Source: Atherinomorus stipes | Taxonomy: Eukaryota > Chordata > Actinopteri > Atheriniformes > Atherinidae | Direction: 5' to 3' | Assembly: GCA_023101725.1 (NCBI GenBank) | Contig: JALJCO010001023.1 | Coordinates: forward strand, 97,501 to 161,500 | DNA: 64,000 nucleotides | In this document: positions 32,592-44,988 of the stretch, one piece after another | Position numbering within the stretch: position 1 is the first letter of the stretch | How the letters are laid out: each line of letters begins with the position of its first letter | Translations under genes and position numbers: made by a program | The notes under the pieces: generated by a model | The model's input: the letters and a program-made list of their open reading frames with translations, nothing else | Database searches by the model: none | What the model was told of the DNA's origin: nothing

Positions 32592-35500
32592 GGTGTAATA
32601 GACCTGCTCAGAATGACAGTTACTAATAACCGGTGCAGTAAACCTGCTCTGAATGACAGTAACTAACAACAGGTGTAATAAACCTGCTCTGAATGACAGT
32701 AACAAATAACAGGTGTAATAAAGCTACTCAGAATGACAGTAACTAATAACAGGTGTAATAAACCTGCTCAGAATGACAGTAACTAATAACAGGTGTAATA
32801 AATCTGCTCAGAATGGCAGTTACAAATAACCGCTGTAATAAACCTGCTCAGAACGACAGTAACTAATAACAGGTGTAATAAACCTGCTCAGAATGACAGT
32901 AACTAATAACAGGTGTAATAAACCTGCTCTGAATGATAGTTACTAATAACAGGTGTAATAAACCTGCTCAGAATGACAGCTACTTATAAACGGTGCAGTA
33001 AACCTGCTCAGAATGACAGTAACTAATAACAGGTGTAATAAACCTGCTCAGAATGACAGTAACTAATAACAGGTGTAATAAACCTGCTCTGAATGACAGT
33101 AACTAATAACAGGTGTAATAAACCTGCTCAGAATGACAGTAACTAAGAACAGGTGTAATAAAGCTGCTCAGAATGACAGTAACTAATAACAGGTGTAATA
33201 AACCTGCTCAGAATGACAGTAACTAATAACAGGTGTAATAAACCTGCTCTGAATGACAGTAACTAATAACAGGTGTAATAAACCTGCTCAGAATGACAGT
33301 AACTAAGAACAGGTGTAATAAACCTGCTCTGAATGACAGTAACTAAGAACAGGTGTAATAAACCTGCTCAGAATGGCAGTAACTAATAACAGGTGTAATA
33401 AAGCTGCTCTAAATGACAGTAACTAATAACAGGTATAATAAAGCTGCTCAGAACGACAGTAACTAATAACAGGTGTAATAAACCTGCTCAGAATGACAGT
33501 GACTAATAACAGGTGTAATAAACCTGCTCAGAATGAAAGTGACTAATAACAGGTGTAATAAACCTGCTCTGAATGACAGTAACTAATAACAGGTGTAATA
33601 AAGCTGCTCTGAATGACAGTAACTAATAACAGGTGTAATAAAGCTGCTCTGAATGACAGTAACTAATAACAGGTGTAATAAAGCTGCTCTGAATGACAGT
33701 AACTAATAACAGGTGTAATAAACCTGCTCTGAATGACAGTAACGAATAACAGGTGTAGTAAACCTGCTCAGAATGACAGTAACTAATAGCAGGTGTAATA
33801 AACCTGCTCAGAATGACAGTAACTAATAACAGGTGTAATAAATCTGCTCAGAATGACAGTAACTAATAACAGGTGTAATAAACCAGCTCTGAATGACAGT
33901 AACTAATAACAGGTGTAATAAACCTGCTCTGAATGAAAGTAACTAATAACAGGTGTAATAAACCTGCTCTGAATGACAGTTACAAATAACAGGTGTAATA
34001 AACCTGCTCTGAATGACAGTAACTAATAACAGGTGTAATAAACCTGCTCTGAATGACAGTAACTAATAACAGGTGTAATAAACCTGCTCTGAATGACAGT
34101 AACTAATAACAGGTGTAATAAACCTGCTCTGAATGAAAGTAACTAATAACAGGTGTAATAAACCTGCTCTGAATGACAGTAACTAATAACAGGTGTAATA
34201 AAGCTGCTCTGAATGTCAGTAACTAATAACAGGTGTAATAAACCTGCTCAGAATGACAGTAACTAATAACAGGTGTAATAAACCTGCTCTGAATGACAGT
34301 AACTAATAACAGGTGTAATAAACCTGCTCAGAATGACAGTAACTAATAACAGGTGTAATAAACCTGCTCTGAATGACAGTAACTAATAACAGGTGTAATA
34401 AACCTGCTCAGAATGACAGTAACTAATAACAGGTGTAATAAACCTGCTCAGAATGACAGTAACTAATAACAGGTGTAATAAAGCTGCTCAGAATGACAGT
34501 AACTAATAACAGGTGTAATAAACCTGCTCTGAATGATAGTTACTAATAACAGGTGTAATAAACCTGCTCAGAATGACAGCTACTTATAAACGGTGCAGTA
34601 AACCTGCTCAGAATGACAGTAACTAATAACAGGTGTAATAAACCTGCTCAGAATGACAGTAACTAATAACAGGTGTAATAAACCTGCTCTGAATGAAAGT
34701 AACTAATAACAGGTGTAATAAACCTGCTCTGAATGACAGTAACTAATAACAGGTGTAATAAACCTGCTCTGAATGACAGTAACTAATAACAGGTGTAATA
34801 AACCTGCTCTGAATGACAGTAACTAATAACAGGTGTAATAAACCTGCTCTGAATGAAAGTAACTAATAACAGGTGTAATAAACCTGCTCTGAATGACAGT
34901 AACTAATAACAGGTGTAATAAAGCTGCTCTGAATGTCAGTAACTAATAACAGGTGTAATAAACCTGCTCAGAATGACAGTAACTAATAACAGATGTAATA
35001 AACCTGCTCAGAATGACAGTAACTAATAACAGGTGTAATAAACCTGCTCAGAATGACAGTAACTAATAACAGGTGTAATAAACCTGCTCAGAATGACAGT
35101 AACTAATAACAGGTGTAATAAAGCTGCTCAGAATGACAGTAACTAATAACAGGTGTAATAAACCTGCTCAGAATGACAGTAACTAATAACAGGTGTAATA
35201 AACCTGCTCAGAATGACAGTTACTAATAAAAGGTGCAATAAACCTGCTCAGAATGACAGTAACTAATAACAGGTGTAATAAACCTGCTCAGAATGAAAGT
35301 AACTAATAACAGGTGTAATAAACCTGCTCTGAATGACAGTAACAAATAACAGGTGTAATAAAGCTGCTCAGAATGACAGTAACTAATAACAGGTGTAATA
35401 AACCTGCTCAGAATGACAGTAACTAATAACAGGTGTAATAAACCTGCTCAGAATGACAGTAACTAATAACAGGTGTAATAAACCTGCTCTGAATGAAAGT

Positions 35501-36098
35501 AACTAATAACAGGTGTAATAAACCTGCTCCGAATGACAGTAACTAATAACAGGTGTAATAAAGCTGCTCAGAATGACAGTAACTAATAACAGGTGTAATA
35601 AAGCTGCTCAGAATGACAGTAACTAATAACAGGTGTAATAAACCTGCTCTGAATGACAGTAACTAATAACAGGTGTAATAAACCTGCTCCGAATGACAGT
35701 AACTAATAACAGGTGTAATAAAGCTGCTCAGAATGACAGTAACTAACAACAGGTGTAATAAACCTGCTCAGAATGACAGTAACTAATAACAGGTGTAATA
35801 AAGCTGCTCTGAATGACAGTAACTAATAACAGGTGTAATAAAGCTGCTCAGAATGACAGTAACTAATAACAGGTGTAATAAAGCTGCTCAGAATGACAGT
35901 AACTAATAACAGGTGTAATAAACCTGCTCAGAATGACAGTAACTAATAACAGGTGTAATAAAGCTGCTCTGAATGACAGTAACTAATAACAGGTGTAATA
36001 AAGCTGCTCTGAATGACAGTAACTAATAACAGGTGTAATAAAGCTGCTCTGAATGACAGTAACTAATAACAGGTGTAATAAAGCTGCTCAGAATGACC
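32592..36098. repeat. 40-bp minisatellite, about 88 copies
   Basis: The unit is GAATGACAGTAACTAATAAC then AGGTGTAATAAACCTGCTCA. Variant units recur at fixed spacing: GAATGACAGCTACTTATAAA at 32971 and 34571 (1,600 bp, 40 units), and GCTCTGAATGTCAG at about 34205 and 34925 (720 bp, 18 units). The array therefore has higher-order repeat structure. Three sequential units make 120 bp and stay in register throughout. Confidence 0.97.
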
Positions 36099-36429
36099 GA
36101 AATCTGTTCCATCACAACAGTTACAGAAAAGAGATAATTGCTCACAAATTGTTTCATAATTATTTTCGTATCAAAAATGTACAGATAGACAAATTATGAG
36201 AATGTTCACGTACTGATTTAGTTATGAAAATACAAAGAACAGTCATTAGTGAAATCACTGTATAAAATGTGTAGTTGTATCACACTGAAGTCACTTTGTT
36301 TGACACACTGGTGAGATGAAGTTAAAAGGTTTTCGACTTTATTTCTGATCTAAACTCCTTTAGTTTGTTTTACCTTTTTCACACCTTATTTAGGTGCATT
36401 TTGGGGGGTTCAAACATTTTTAATTGAAA

Positions 36430-36515
36430 CTAAGTCAGTTCTTTTTCTGTTAATACCTCTCCTGCTGTGGAGAACACACTTTCACACCGTCCAGATGTAG
36501 GTGGAATATACAAAC
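36430..36515 (-). pseudogene. hAT transposase C-terminal remnant
   Basis: The minus strand reads PPTSGRCESVFSTAGEVLTE, the conserved hAT dimerisation-domain motif (SER.FSTAG type). Nothing upstream is recognisable, so only a short remnant survives. Confidence 0.6.
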
Positions 36516-36635
36516 TGTAGGTATGGTGCAGGTGCACATGAACGTGTTCCCCTGAACCTCCAAAATTTTTCACCGGCAGGAAATCAGAGTAGAAGGTAGT
36601 GAAAGCCGTTATGTGCAAATTGCATAGACAATGAT

Positions 36636-36770
36636 ATTTTTTTTATTTGTAAAACACATTTCACATACAGGACAATTCAAAGTGCTTTACATAAAATAAT
36701 AAAACCATCACAGCGGGGTGCAGAAGCAGCATTAACAGAAAATAGACACTTTAAAAACGTTTATTAGGCC
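36636..36770 (-). mobile_element. L2-type LINE 3' end
   Basis: TTTATTTGTAAAACACATTT then CACATACAGGACAATTCAAA and GTGCTTTACATAAAA are the reverse complement of the fish L2 3' terminus. No ORF remains. Confidence 0.6.
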
Positions 36771-37199
36771 ACTGTGAGCATATTTGTTTCTTTTTCTATT
36801 TGGGTGAAATTTCTTTTCCATTTGTGAGGATTTGTCTCTTTTCCTACTAGTGTTGTGAGCAAGTATGTGCACCTCCGTGACCTTTGCAATTATCAGTTAT
36901 TATGTCTATAATTGAAGTCTGAAAGCGTGGTTGACATGTTGGTATTAAAAAAATGTTAGGAAGGGATTAAAAAAAGTATTAAAAGGTATTAATTTAAGCT
37001 AAAGAATTTCCGTATATACCCTGTTTTGGGAACTGGATAAACATCCTATCTTGTCCGTGTGGTAGTTATGTTTATGGCAGCCAAACAAAGTGGGACTTCT
37101 CGGTATTTCCAGAGTAGAATAAATGAAGATTGATGAGTAATGATGCAGGTAATCAAATGGCCGCTCTCCTATGCAACGAAGCAATGTTTTCACCTCCTA

Positions 37200-38615
37200 C
37201 CTAACCGGATATGACGAATTTGGCAAAAATTCCCGGATGCTCGCGGTGATCCATAGTCCGGATCCGTGAAAAAGAGGATTTTATTTCCCTGTAAGATTAG
37301 CTTGGGTTTCATGCCGAGTCCAGTCATCACACGTAGAATCAAAAATGAGTCAAAAGATCTGGCGTTGTGAGCGATAAAAGTGGTGTTTCAAAACCGCAGT
37401 TTCCTGTAACGGAGTAGAACATCCTCCACACAGCGTAGAGAGTAGGACTCCCATTGAGTATTATCGAGACTTTCTGTGCTATTAAAAATGGAACATGCTC
37501 GTTATTCTGGTTGGGATAAGTCTCAAAATCATAGAAAACAAATTTTCCCTCCTGCTTATCCCCTGCTACGCGAGGTTGAATGTAGCACAGATGATTTTCA
37601 GAAATGATCCTGGTATCTGGAGGTAAAATTTCGTGGCAGATGGGGCATTTCGCACTTTCACAAACGTGGGGCTTGTTCTGGTCCGTTTGTGGGATATAAT
37701 ACGTGCGGTTACATTTTCGACAGCGTTTTACCAGCTCGCAGTTACTCACGCGCACCATAGTGATGGGTCTCTCTGTAGGCTCAGTCATAGTTATGACGAC
37801 TACGATTGCAATCCGAGCAAAATGTTAACTGCATCGGTTGAGTCGATGAATAAATGTTTCTTTTTCTTCACAATCAATTCACTGTCTAGTGTTTTTTCAA
37901 CCTTTCCTTTCCCACCCTGTAGGATTACGTTTAATCTGAAAGATAAATTCCAGTTCTGTTCCCGGACTGATCTCTGTGTTAGATTGAAAAAGTCTCTAAG
38001 AGTTCATCGATCGCCTCCTGAAAATCCTCTCTCTGCGGGACGTAGGTGAACGAGACGTGGCAAGAGAGATTTTTGCCAAAAATCTCAATCTGCCACAGAT
38101 TTAACTCTGTCAATCACATCGAAAAGATCATTCATAATCTGAATGTAGAATCCAGCAAGGTCCAGAGTTTGCCCTGGTGCAGGGTGAGGGATTCTAAAAA
38201 CGTGTCTAAATTCCTGATTACTGAACTGTTCACGGGATGTCGTGGCAGAGTGTGGTCCCACAGCTCCACCCAGTTGCATGTTCTGTTCTTGGATCAAATT
38301 TGGAACAGCTTGCTCGATCAGAGAGAACTTTATCTGCGCGGTTGAATTAAACGTTGTAGCTGAGGTGGGAGATGAAGGTGGCAGCATTGAATTTACCTCT
38401 TAGAGAGTTTGGTCTAAATTTGCAAAATAGCTGTCAGAGTCGGAGTGAAGGGGAATGTCTCCTAACTGTCGCACCAGTAACTCCAATTCTGCCGGTACTG
38501 CGGAGTTTCCCAGAGAATATATTAATCCCTCCACTACAGATTTTAACTCTGCAAGAATGACCCCGTTTGATAAACATTCTGTCACTTCATGCATTAATGC
38601 GAGTATCAAAGTTCC
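37200..38615 (-). pseudogene. Protein-primed family-B DNA polymerase N-terminal remnant (Polinton/virus-like)
   Basis: Minus-strand frames give, in order, FRIPHPAPGQTLDLAGFY, a zinc-binding stretch CRKCNRTYY...CPICHEILP, the Exo I motif FVFYDFETYP, and after one frameshift near 37390 the Exo II motif FIAHNARSFDSFLI. These are the N-terminal domain and 3'-5' exonuclease of pPolB enzymes of Maverick/Polinton elements and related viruses. Several frameshifts and stops break it, and the polymerase palm is absent. This is an inactive fossil of a large self-replicating element. Confidence 0.65.
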
Positions 38616-38639
38616 TGTTAATAGTCAGTCAGCTTGGTC

Positions 38640-38745
38640 TTTGTTCAGAAACTATTAAATCAGACAGCAGCACATCGTTTGACGTAGTTTCATCATGCTA
38701 CGTAATGCAATTGCTCCAATTAGAGCACTCTGTCAAGCAAACATC
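38640..38745 (-). repeat. Fragment of the TTAA MITE family seen at 47374
   Basis: On the minus strand this stretch matches 47925-48010 (ATTGGAGCAATT, ATTACGTAG, CTGCTGTCTGATT, GTTTCTGA). It is a second, partial copy of the same non-autonomous family. Confidence 0.65.
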
Positions 38746-38767
38746 ATGTGTGTGTGTTTGTGTGTTT

Positions 38768-39412
38768 CTACTTGCTACAGGCTGACGATGGTGTCATGAT
38801 TGCAGTGGGACGCTGCAGGCACTGGTGTCCTCCATCTCCCAACAGGAAGTACCCAGCTGGTGGATACGGGGCCTCGCGGTACATTGGGGATCTTCTGAGC
38901 ACAAGCGCATCATGCACTGATCCTGGTTGGCCAATATACACATCAAGGAATCTTCCTCTGGCATCACAAATGCTCTGCAGGAGGAAGGATCCGATTGTGG
39001 CACCCATAAATGGCCCCCGCAGCACACCGAAGGGCACCATGGCCAGCAAAGTCCGCAAAGCCGGCCCCCACCTCCTCCTCTGGTCTCCTCTGGGAAAATG
39101 AATAACTGTGTGGAGGATGGTCATCATTTCCTCCACAACGGTGTGCACTACCCTGCACACTGTGGCGAGTGGCATGGCAAAGATGTCTGCCGTTACCCTG
39201 TAGGACGATCCACAGGCAAGCCAGTAGAGCGGGACCAGCACCTCAACTTCATGACTCCATCCATGGCCTTTTTCCCGGGGCAGTATCTGGCGCAGCATGG
39301 CGATGCTGTTCCTGGATAGACTGAAGGCTGGTTTCATATCTGCTCCAGAGAAGAAGATAGCCACGATCTTCAGGATAGCCACATTATTATTAATTTGTGC
39401 ATACCTCTGCAA
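38768..39412 (-). pseudogene. PIF/Harbinger transposase (HARBI1-like) pseudogene
   Basis: The minus strand encodes YRVTADIFAMPLATVCRVVH (helix-turn-helix) and CDARGRFLDVYIGQPGSVHD then LGDGGHQCL, the D2 region of the DDE domain. Between about 39158 and 38964 the correct frame shifts: FAGHGALRCAAGAIYGCH carries Tyr where the first catalytic Asp (AIDGCH) is expected. With two frameshifts and a lost catalytic residue it cannot be active. Confidence 0.75.
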
Positions 39413-39704
39413 GGGGCCTTGGTCCTGTTAAAAAAGAATATGCATGTATGTATATATAACCAGATGACTACAGACCAGTTGCAATGACATCTCACATCAT
39501 GAAAGTCCTGGATAGGACAAGTTCTAAGAAAGAAAAAACAAAACAGACGTGATGCTCATGGTTTAATAGTTTAATTAAAGGAGCAGCTTGTGATTTTTAT
39601 GATGGTTCTGCAGTTCAGAGACAGTGCAGACTGACGGGCAGGCAAATGGAGAACCGCAATGGCAGGTTGACAGTGGGAGCACAGGGTGAAGGGGGAAGGG
39701 GGAG
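39413..39704. other. No recognised feature
   Basis: Short spacer before the SINE. TTAAAGGAGCAGCTTGTG at 39576 may be an unpaired end of a TTAA element. Confidence 0.35.
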
Positions 39705-39935
39705 TGGATAGCCCAGTGGTAGTGTCGTGGGCTTTGGCGCGGAGGACCCAGATTCGATTCCCCGACACGACCCCTGGGTGTACCACTGTGGACCCCTGAG
39801 CAAGGTCCTTAACCCCCCACCAACTGCTCCCCGGGCGCGTTAAGTAGCAGCCCACTGCTCTCTGATACTCACAGTACAGAGATGGTGAAATGCAGAGCCC
39901 TCATTTACCCTCGGGGATCATACAAGTATAACAAA
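39705..39935 (+). mobile_element. tRNA-derived SINE
   Basis: RNA polymerase III A box TAGCCCAGTGG (39709-39719) and B box GATTCGATTCC (39751-39761) are followed by the fish SINE body CACTGTGGACCCCTGAGCAA, GGTCCTTAACCCCC and ACTGCTCCCCGG. No cloverleaf 3' half exists, so this is not a functional tRNA gene. Confidence 0.8.
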
Positions 39936-40093
39936 AAAAAAGGTGGGGGGGGGCAGAGTGGCATCGTGGATCTGCATCAGGTTGTGTTTTTTTTAAGATC
40001 CGGCAATGTTTATAAGTTTGTGTTTGTTTGGGCTTCTTTGATCACTGTTTCAATTGGTTTTAATGTCATCTTGCATTAACATTATTGTCATCA

Positions 40094-42748
40094 GGGCCCA
40101 GTATTTCAAAAATAATCCACCAGGATTAATCCAGGTGGATTGGATTTTTTCCAGATCTGATCAGAAATTGGGTATTTCAAACGGGATTTTATCCTGAAGA
40201 TTTAAATCCAGATCTGTAAATCCAATCCTACCTTTAATCCAGATTTTTTGCTCTTTTGGGTATTTCAAACGTTTGGGCCCAAATCTGGATCATTTTGATC
40301 CTGAAAATGGGGATTAAAATAATCCCACCTCCAGAGGTGGATTTGAGGAGGATCGTGAGGTGTGGAAAACAATGAGGTTGGCAGCTGCAGTCACGAACTA
40401 CACATCTTTCACTCTGAATCTGTTACATAAATCAACTCCTTTCATACTGAAGAAATAATATATTTATAAAAATGAAATGTTTCATACGCATTGTGATGGA
40501 GCCAAATTTACAGCAAACATAGTGCTCTTGTTTCTGCTAAGTAAATTATTTTTGCGTGAGACCTGTTTTTCACTTTTAAGATTTGAAGAGTGTAACCACA
40601 TTTGAAGCGGCGTCCATGCACAACATTTTTGTTCCAGCGATGCGCTAAATTACTCACTATGTGGACCACTCAAAGCGCTTTAGGCAATAATACAGTGCCA
40701 ACTCTTCCAAACTTGTTCTGGAAAGCGGTCTTTTGTCTCTTATACCGTTATCATCCAGACAAACGCCTCCATGTCATTAAAGAGGAAATGTTGCAGCTCG
40801 TTGTTTAGGCTGAATGCACAACAAAATGTCCCAACACCGCTGTATAATTCAGAACTTTTATTACTCTGCCTGGTGCATTCATTTATTCGTTGCTGCCGCT
40901 TTCTACTATCTACAAAAGCCGAATGTTCTCTTCTTCTTCACTTTCTGACATCACAGTCACAATGAACAGCGCCCCTTAGTGGCGACCCGCAAACATGATT
41001 TCACATCACTACAACAGGGATGAAAGGATGCCTGTGCGACAAACGACACATCTACAATATTTCCCTAAATCTGATCGTAGCTGTAATTGCAGTCCATCAT
41101 TTAAAATAAGTAAACAAAATCTGCACATAGCTCAGAGTTTAGTGACAGTTACAGACGAATCCTGACAAGTTAAATTTCTGTCACAAAGTAAACATGTTGA
41201 CGCTCCATAAATAAAAATGTTTGCATGAATAATTGATAACCATGTTTCATTTTCACATAAATTTATTACTTTAACTGCTTGTCAAGCATCTTAATCTTTA
41301 CCTTCACCTCTTCTTTCTGAGCTGAGTGAGTCCGTCCCTTTCAGAGGATATTCTGTTGCTGAGTCTGCTCAATACTCTCAATAGCTTCTTTTACTCAAGA
41401 TTTTCATTTCTGCACTTCTTCACTGTAAATTCTAATAAGTTGGCTTTACTTAAAAAAAAATATGCAAAATCTGCCTCAAAAAAATTAAGTAAACTGGAAT
41501 AGGAGTGATTAAGTAGAACAAACTAAAATGGTTTAAGTTTGTAGAACTTTTCTGAACTTAATAAATTTGATTAAACTGTAAGTGAATGATGCTGGGTAAC
41601 AAATGTTATGTGATTAATTTAATAGAATTTAGATGAGATGTTTCACATCATTTTAATTTATACCAACATGATGCTTTCGAGTTCATCTTACTGAAAGTAA
41701 ATGATGAACTCATTACTATTCATAGTATGTAGCAAGAACTTAGTGTAGGCGGGTTTCAGCTACAACTATTGTCAGACCACATACTTCTGTCGTGGTGCAG
41801 CAGCTGCTGGATAGTAGGTGTTACAGGAATAAACAAACAAGTTGAGAGCAGTCATATGACACTACCAACATCATTTATAAATCCCTCATTTGTGAATGAT
41901 CTCCAATTTATTGTTAAAAAAAAGTGAACTGCATTGTGGGAAACCTGCTCCCTCACCATCCCTAACTCATTTTAATTAAGCTGTTTCAACTTAAGTAAAT
42001 TAAGTTATCTAACATGTTGCCCTCCAAAGTTCTTACAACTTATTTAGAATAAGTATTACTAACAACTAAGTTAAAATTAAGTTCTGCCTACTAGATAGAT
42101 TCTATTTAAACCAATATTACAATTTTCAGTGTTGTTGCCAAATAACAAAACACTTTTATTATCTAGCTTCCTTGATTTGTGTCTTGGTTATTAAAATCAT
42201 TTATTAAACATCTTTATTGGTATGGAAATGTTAAAAGTAGCCTACTTACAGACCGCTCTGTTTCTCATCTACAGCTTCTCTGTAGCTGAACAAACGTCTG
42301 AGTTAAAGAAGAAAAAGAAATTTGACTGCCAGAGTTGTTTCTCTGTTTGCAGTGATGGTTTAGCGTCAGCGTTGACTGATACATGATCATATTGATCAGA
42401 CACACGCTCATGACAAGTCCTTTATGTCATCATTTCCTGTTTCCTGTCAATGATCCAGTGGGAGGGACGGATTTGTAAATCTCCATCTAACAGGATCAGG
42501 ATCATTTTGATCCAATTCACCAAAGTTTTGAAATATCCAGATATCAATCTGAGATCCGTGGACCTGAATCCAGGGATTTGGAAATCCAGATCATTTTGAT
42601 CTGGATTCAAATTTTTTGAAATACTGGGCCCTGGATTTAAATCTTCAGGATTAAATCTCGTTTGAAATACCCAATTTCTGATCAGATCTGGAAAAAATCC
42701 AATCCACCTGGATTAATCCTGGTGGATTATTTTTGAAATACTGGGCCC
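40094..42748. mobile_element. GGGCCC-ended element with about 115-bp inverted ends (2.65 kb)
   Basis: The left end GGGCCCAGTATTTCAAAAAT and the next 110 bp reappear almost identically inverted at 42635-42748; a partial third copy lies just inside the right end (GAAATACTGGGCCC at 42617-42630). The interior has no recognisable transposase. It also contains a CACTG-ended MITE. Superfamily unknown. Confidence 0.75.
41421..42131. mobile_element. CACTG...CAGTG MITE (711 bp)
   Basis: Ends CACTGTAAATTCT and TTTTCAGTG, with repeated TTAAGT/ACTTAA words inside, are typical of EnSpm/CACTA-like or related fish MITEs. No target duplication is certain. No coding. Confidence 0.5.
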
Positions 42749-44423
42749 AGTATTACTATTAGAGATGCACCGATCCAGGCTTTTCCGATCCAATCCCATA
42801 CCGATTTAGCCTTGTAGCAAATTAACATAGATAGAGATATACTTAATTTGATCTTTTAACAAATAAAGTGTACATTTTATTTTGATATCAATAAAAATGG
42901 AAATGACGGACTTCCGGTGACCAGCGATGGAGTAGGCAGCAAGTTGCGGGCTCCTGCGAATATTTCTTCTCTAACTGTTAATACTATTCATAATCATATT
43001 TGTGGTAGCACTAAGGCTTGGTGAATTATGTCAAAATCCAGCAAGGGCAGCAGGAAAGATCATACAGCGGAGTGCTCTTCTGCGGGCGCTGGCGCAGCTA
43101 ACGGGGCTAGTGGAGCACTGACCGTAACGCAGGTTTCGGATTTACTTGAGAAGTTTCGGGAAAGTCTTGCAGCTGATTTCAAGTCTTCATTTGCGACCCT
43201 AAACAACAAATTGGACACAATTCAGTCGACTGTCTTAGGACACGGACAACGTATCGGCGACCTCGAGTCCCATGCTAATGATGTTAGCCGACGCCTGGAG
43301 CTGCTGGAGATGACGAGCTCAGAGTTACGTGAAGAAAACAAGTTGCTGAAGTTGAAACTTTCCGACCTCGAAGGGAGAAGCAGACGCCAAAACATAAGAA
43401 TTGTGGGCCTACTGGAGTCCGTTGAAGGCCCACAGCCTACAGCATTCTTTTCTCAGCTTCTTCTGGAGGTGTTTGGAGACCGGGTTCTGTCCTCTCTACC
43501 CGAGTTGGACAGAGCGCACCGCATTCCCATGCCGAAACCGGGGCCAGGTGGACGCCCTCGTCCTGTCATCATTCGCTTTCACCGATTTCAGATTAAGGAT
43601 TTAGTGATGAGAGAGGCACGGAAATGTGGGACTGTGGAATACCAAGGACATAAGCTTCGTCTGTACGAAGATTACAGTTTTGATGTGCTGAAGAAACGGC
43701 CTGAGTATCGGGACGTCATGGCTCAACTTTACAAGAAGGGACTCCGGCCATCTCTTCTTTATCCGGCGAAGCTGCACTCCCAAGCGGTGAGAGGCAGTGG
43801 TTGTCATCAGTGTCAGAGGCTACCGACCTTGGCCGCGTTTCCCAGATTAGTTAAGACACTCTTAACGCTGAGGTCCTCCTTAAGTCACTTCTTAAAGGTG
43901 CCTTGTTTGGACGTTGCGTTTCCCAGATGCGCTCTTAACTTAGTAGCTTCTTTATTTTCAGGAGCGGCCAGACCCACTCTTTCGACCCTTCTTTAACGTT
44001 CCCCCCTGCTAAGGGAACAACAGGCCCATCTACTGGTCACTTTTGGAAACGACACTATTTCCCGTGAAAAAAAAGTAGAAAATGGAAATTATTAAAAATG
44101 GACCTATTCACGGATCAGTTGTTGTATTGAGTCATGTTTTCTCACTCATGTCATAATGTCAATCATCTATGATGGAAGAAAACTGTAGTTACCGAGTGAA
44201 TGACAGAAAATATTGTGGTTAAGTTTAATCATTATGGCAAGATAGGCCTAATTAGTTACTGTGGGTATCAACCACAGAAACAAAAACATTGCGGTAGGAA
44301 TTGAAAATACGCAATCTATGAGGACTCACGTCATATTTACGCATTTGTCAGCTGTTCATGATGAGATGCACCTGCTTCGCTCAATAAAAGCATGGCCATT
44401 TACGCATACCCGTATCAGACATC

Positions 44424-44798
44424 ATGGCTGCTTTACAGCAAATTTTGGTAGCAAACCAACAGCGTCGCCGTAGACGGAGTGACACTGTGTATGTACATGC
44501 TTTCATGCGCCAGCATCTCAGTCCTCTAGATGTGCTGTCAGATCGCGCTATTCAGATGCGTTACAGGCTACCGCGCGACGAAATCGAGCGGATCATTCAA
44601 ATAGTTGCTCCACACATCAGGAGGCCCACAAGGTGCAACTTTGCTCTGAGCCCAGAGGTGCAGTGCCTGGCTGCGTTGCGTTTCTACGTGGTGGGGAGCT
44701 TTCTGGAGGTAGTGGGGGATGGAACCGGACTCAGCAAGGCGTCGGTGTCAGTCGCGCACACTGCAAGGGCTGGATGGGGACATTTTCAGCGCTATTGA
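44424..44798 (+). pseudogene. Truncated HARBI1-like transposase (N-terminal part)
   Basis: From the ATG at 44424, 124 codons encode RYRLPRDEIERIIQIVAPHI, then LSPEVQCLAALRFYVVGSFL and DGTGLSKASVSVA, the N-terminal helix-turn-helix region of Harbinger transposases. The DDE domain is missing because the frame runs into the reversed Myb ORF. Confidence 0.75.
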
Positions 44799-44988
44799 TT
44801 GCCATGCCCTGGCCTTTGCTTCTATGTCTTTTTTCCCCTTTGTCCCTCCAAAGAGAATGCTTTTTTTTACCTGCCACTTCTTCAATCAGAATCGCCATCT
44901 CCTCTGGCGTGAAGGCCGGAGAGCGCTTCATCCTCTTGGCGGGGTTCCCTTCAGCCATTACGTCAACAAATAGCGTCAGAATGACCAT
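44731..44988 (-). pseudogene. Truncated Myb/SANT-like accessory protein of Harbinger
   Basis: The minus strand reads EGNPAKRMKRSPAFTPEEMA then ILIEEVAGKK, the beginning of the Myb/SANT-like protein that partners Harbinger transposases in DNA binding and nuclear import. It ends by running into the transposase remnant. Confidence 0.65.

Noticed and set aside
39709..39761. tRNA gene from A and B boxes
   Set aside because: The 3' half of a cloverleaf is missing and a SINE body follows.
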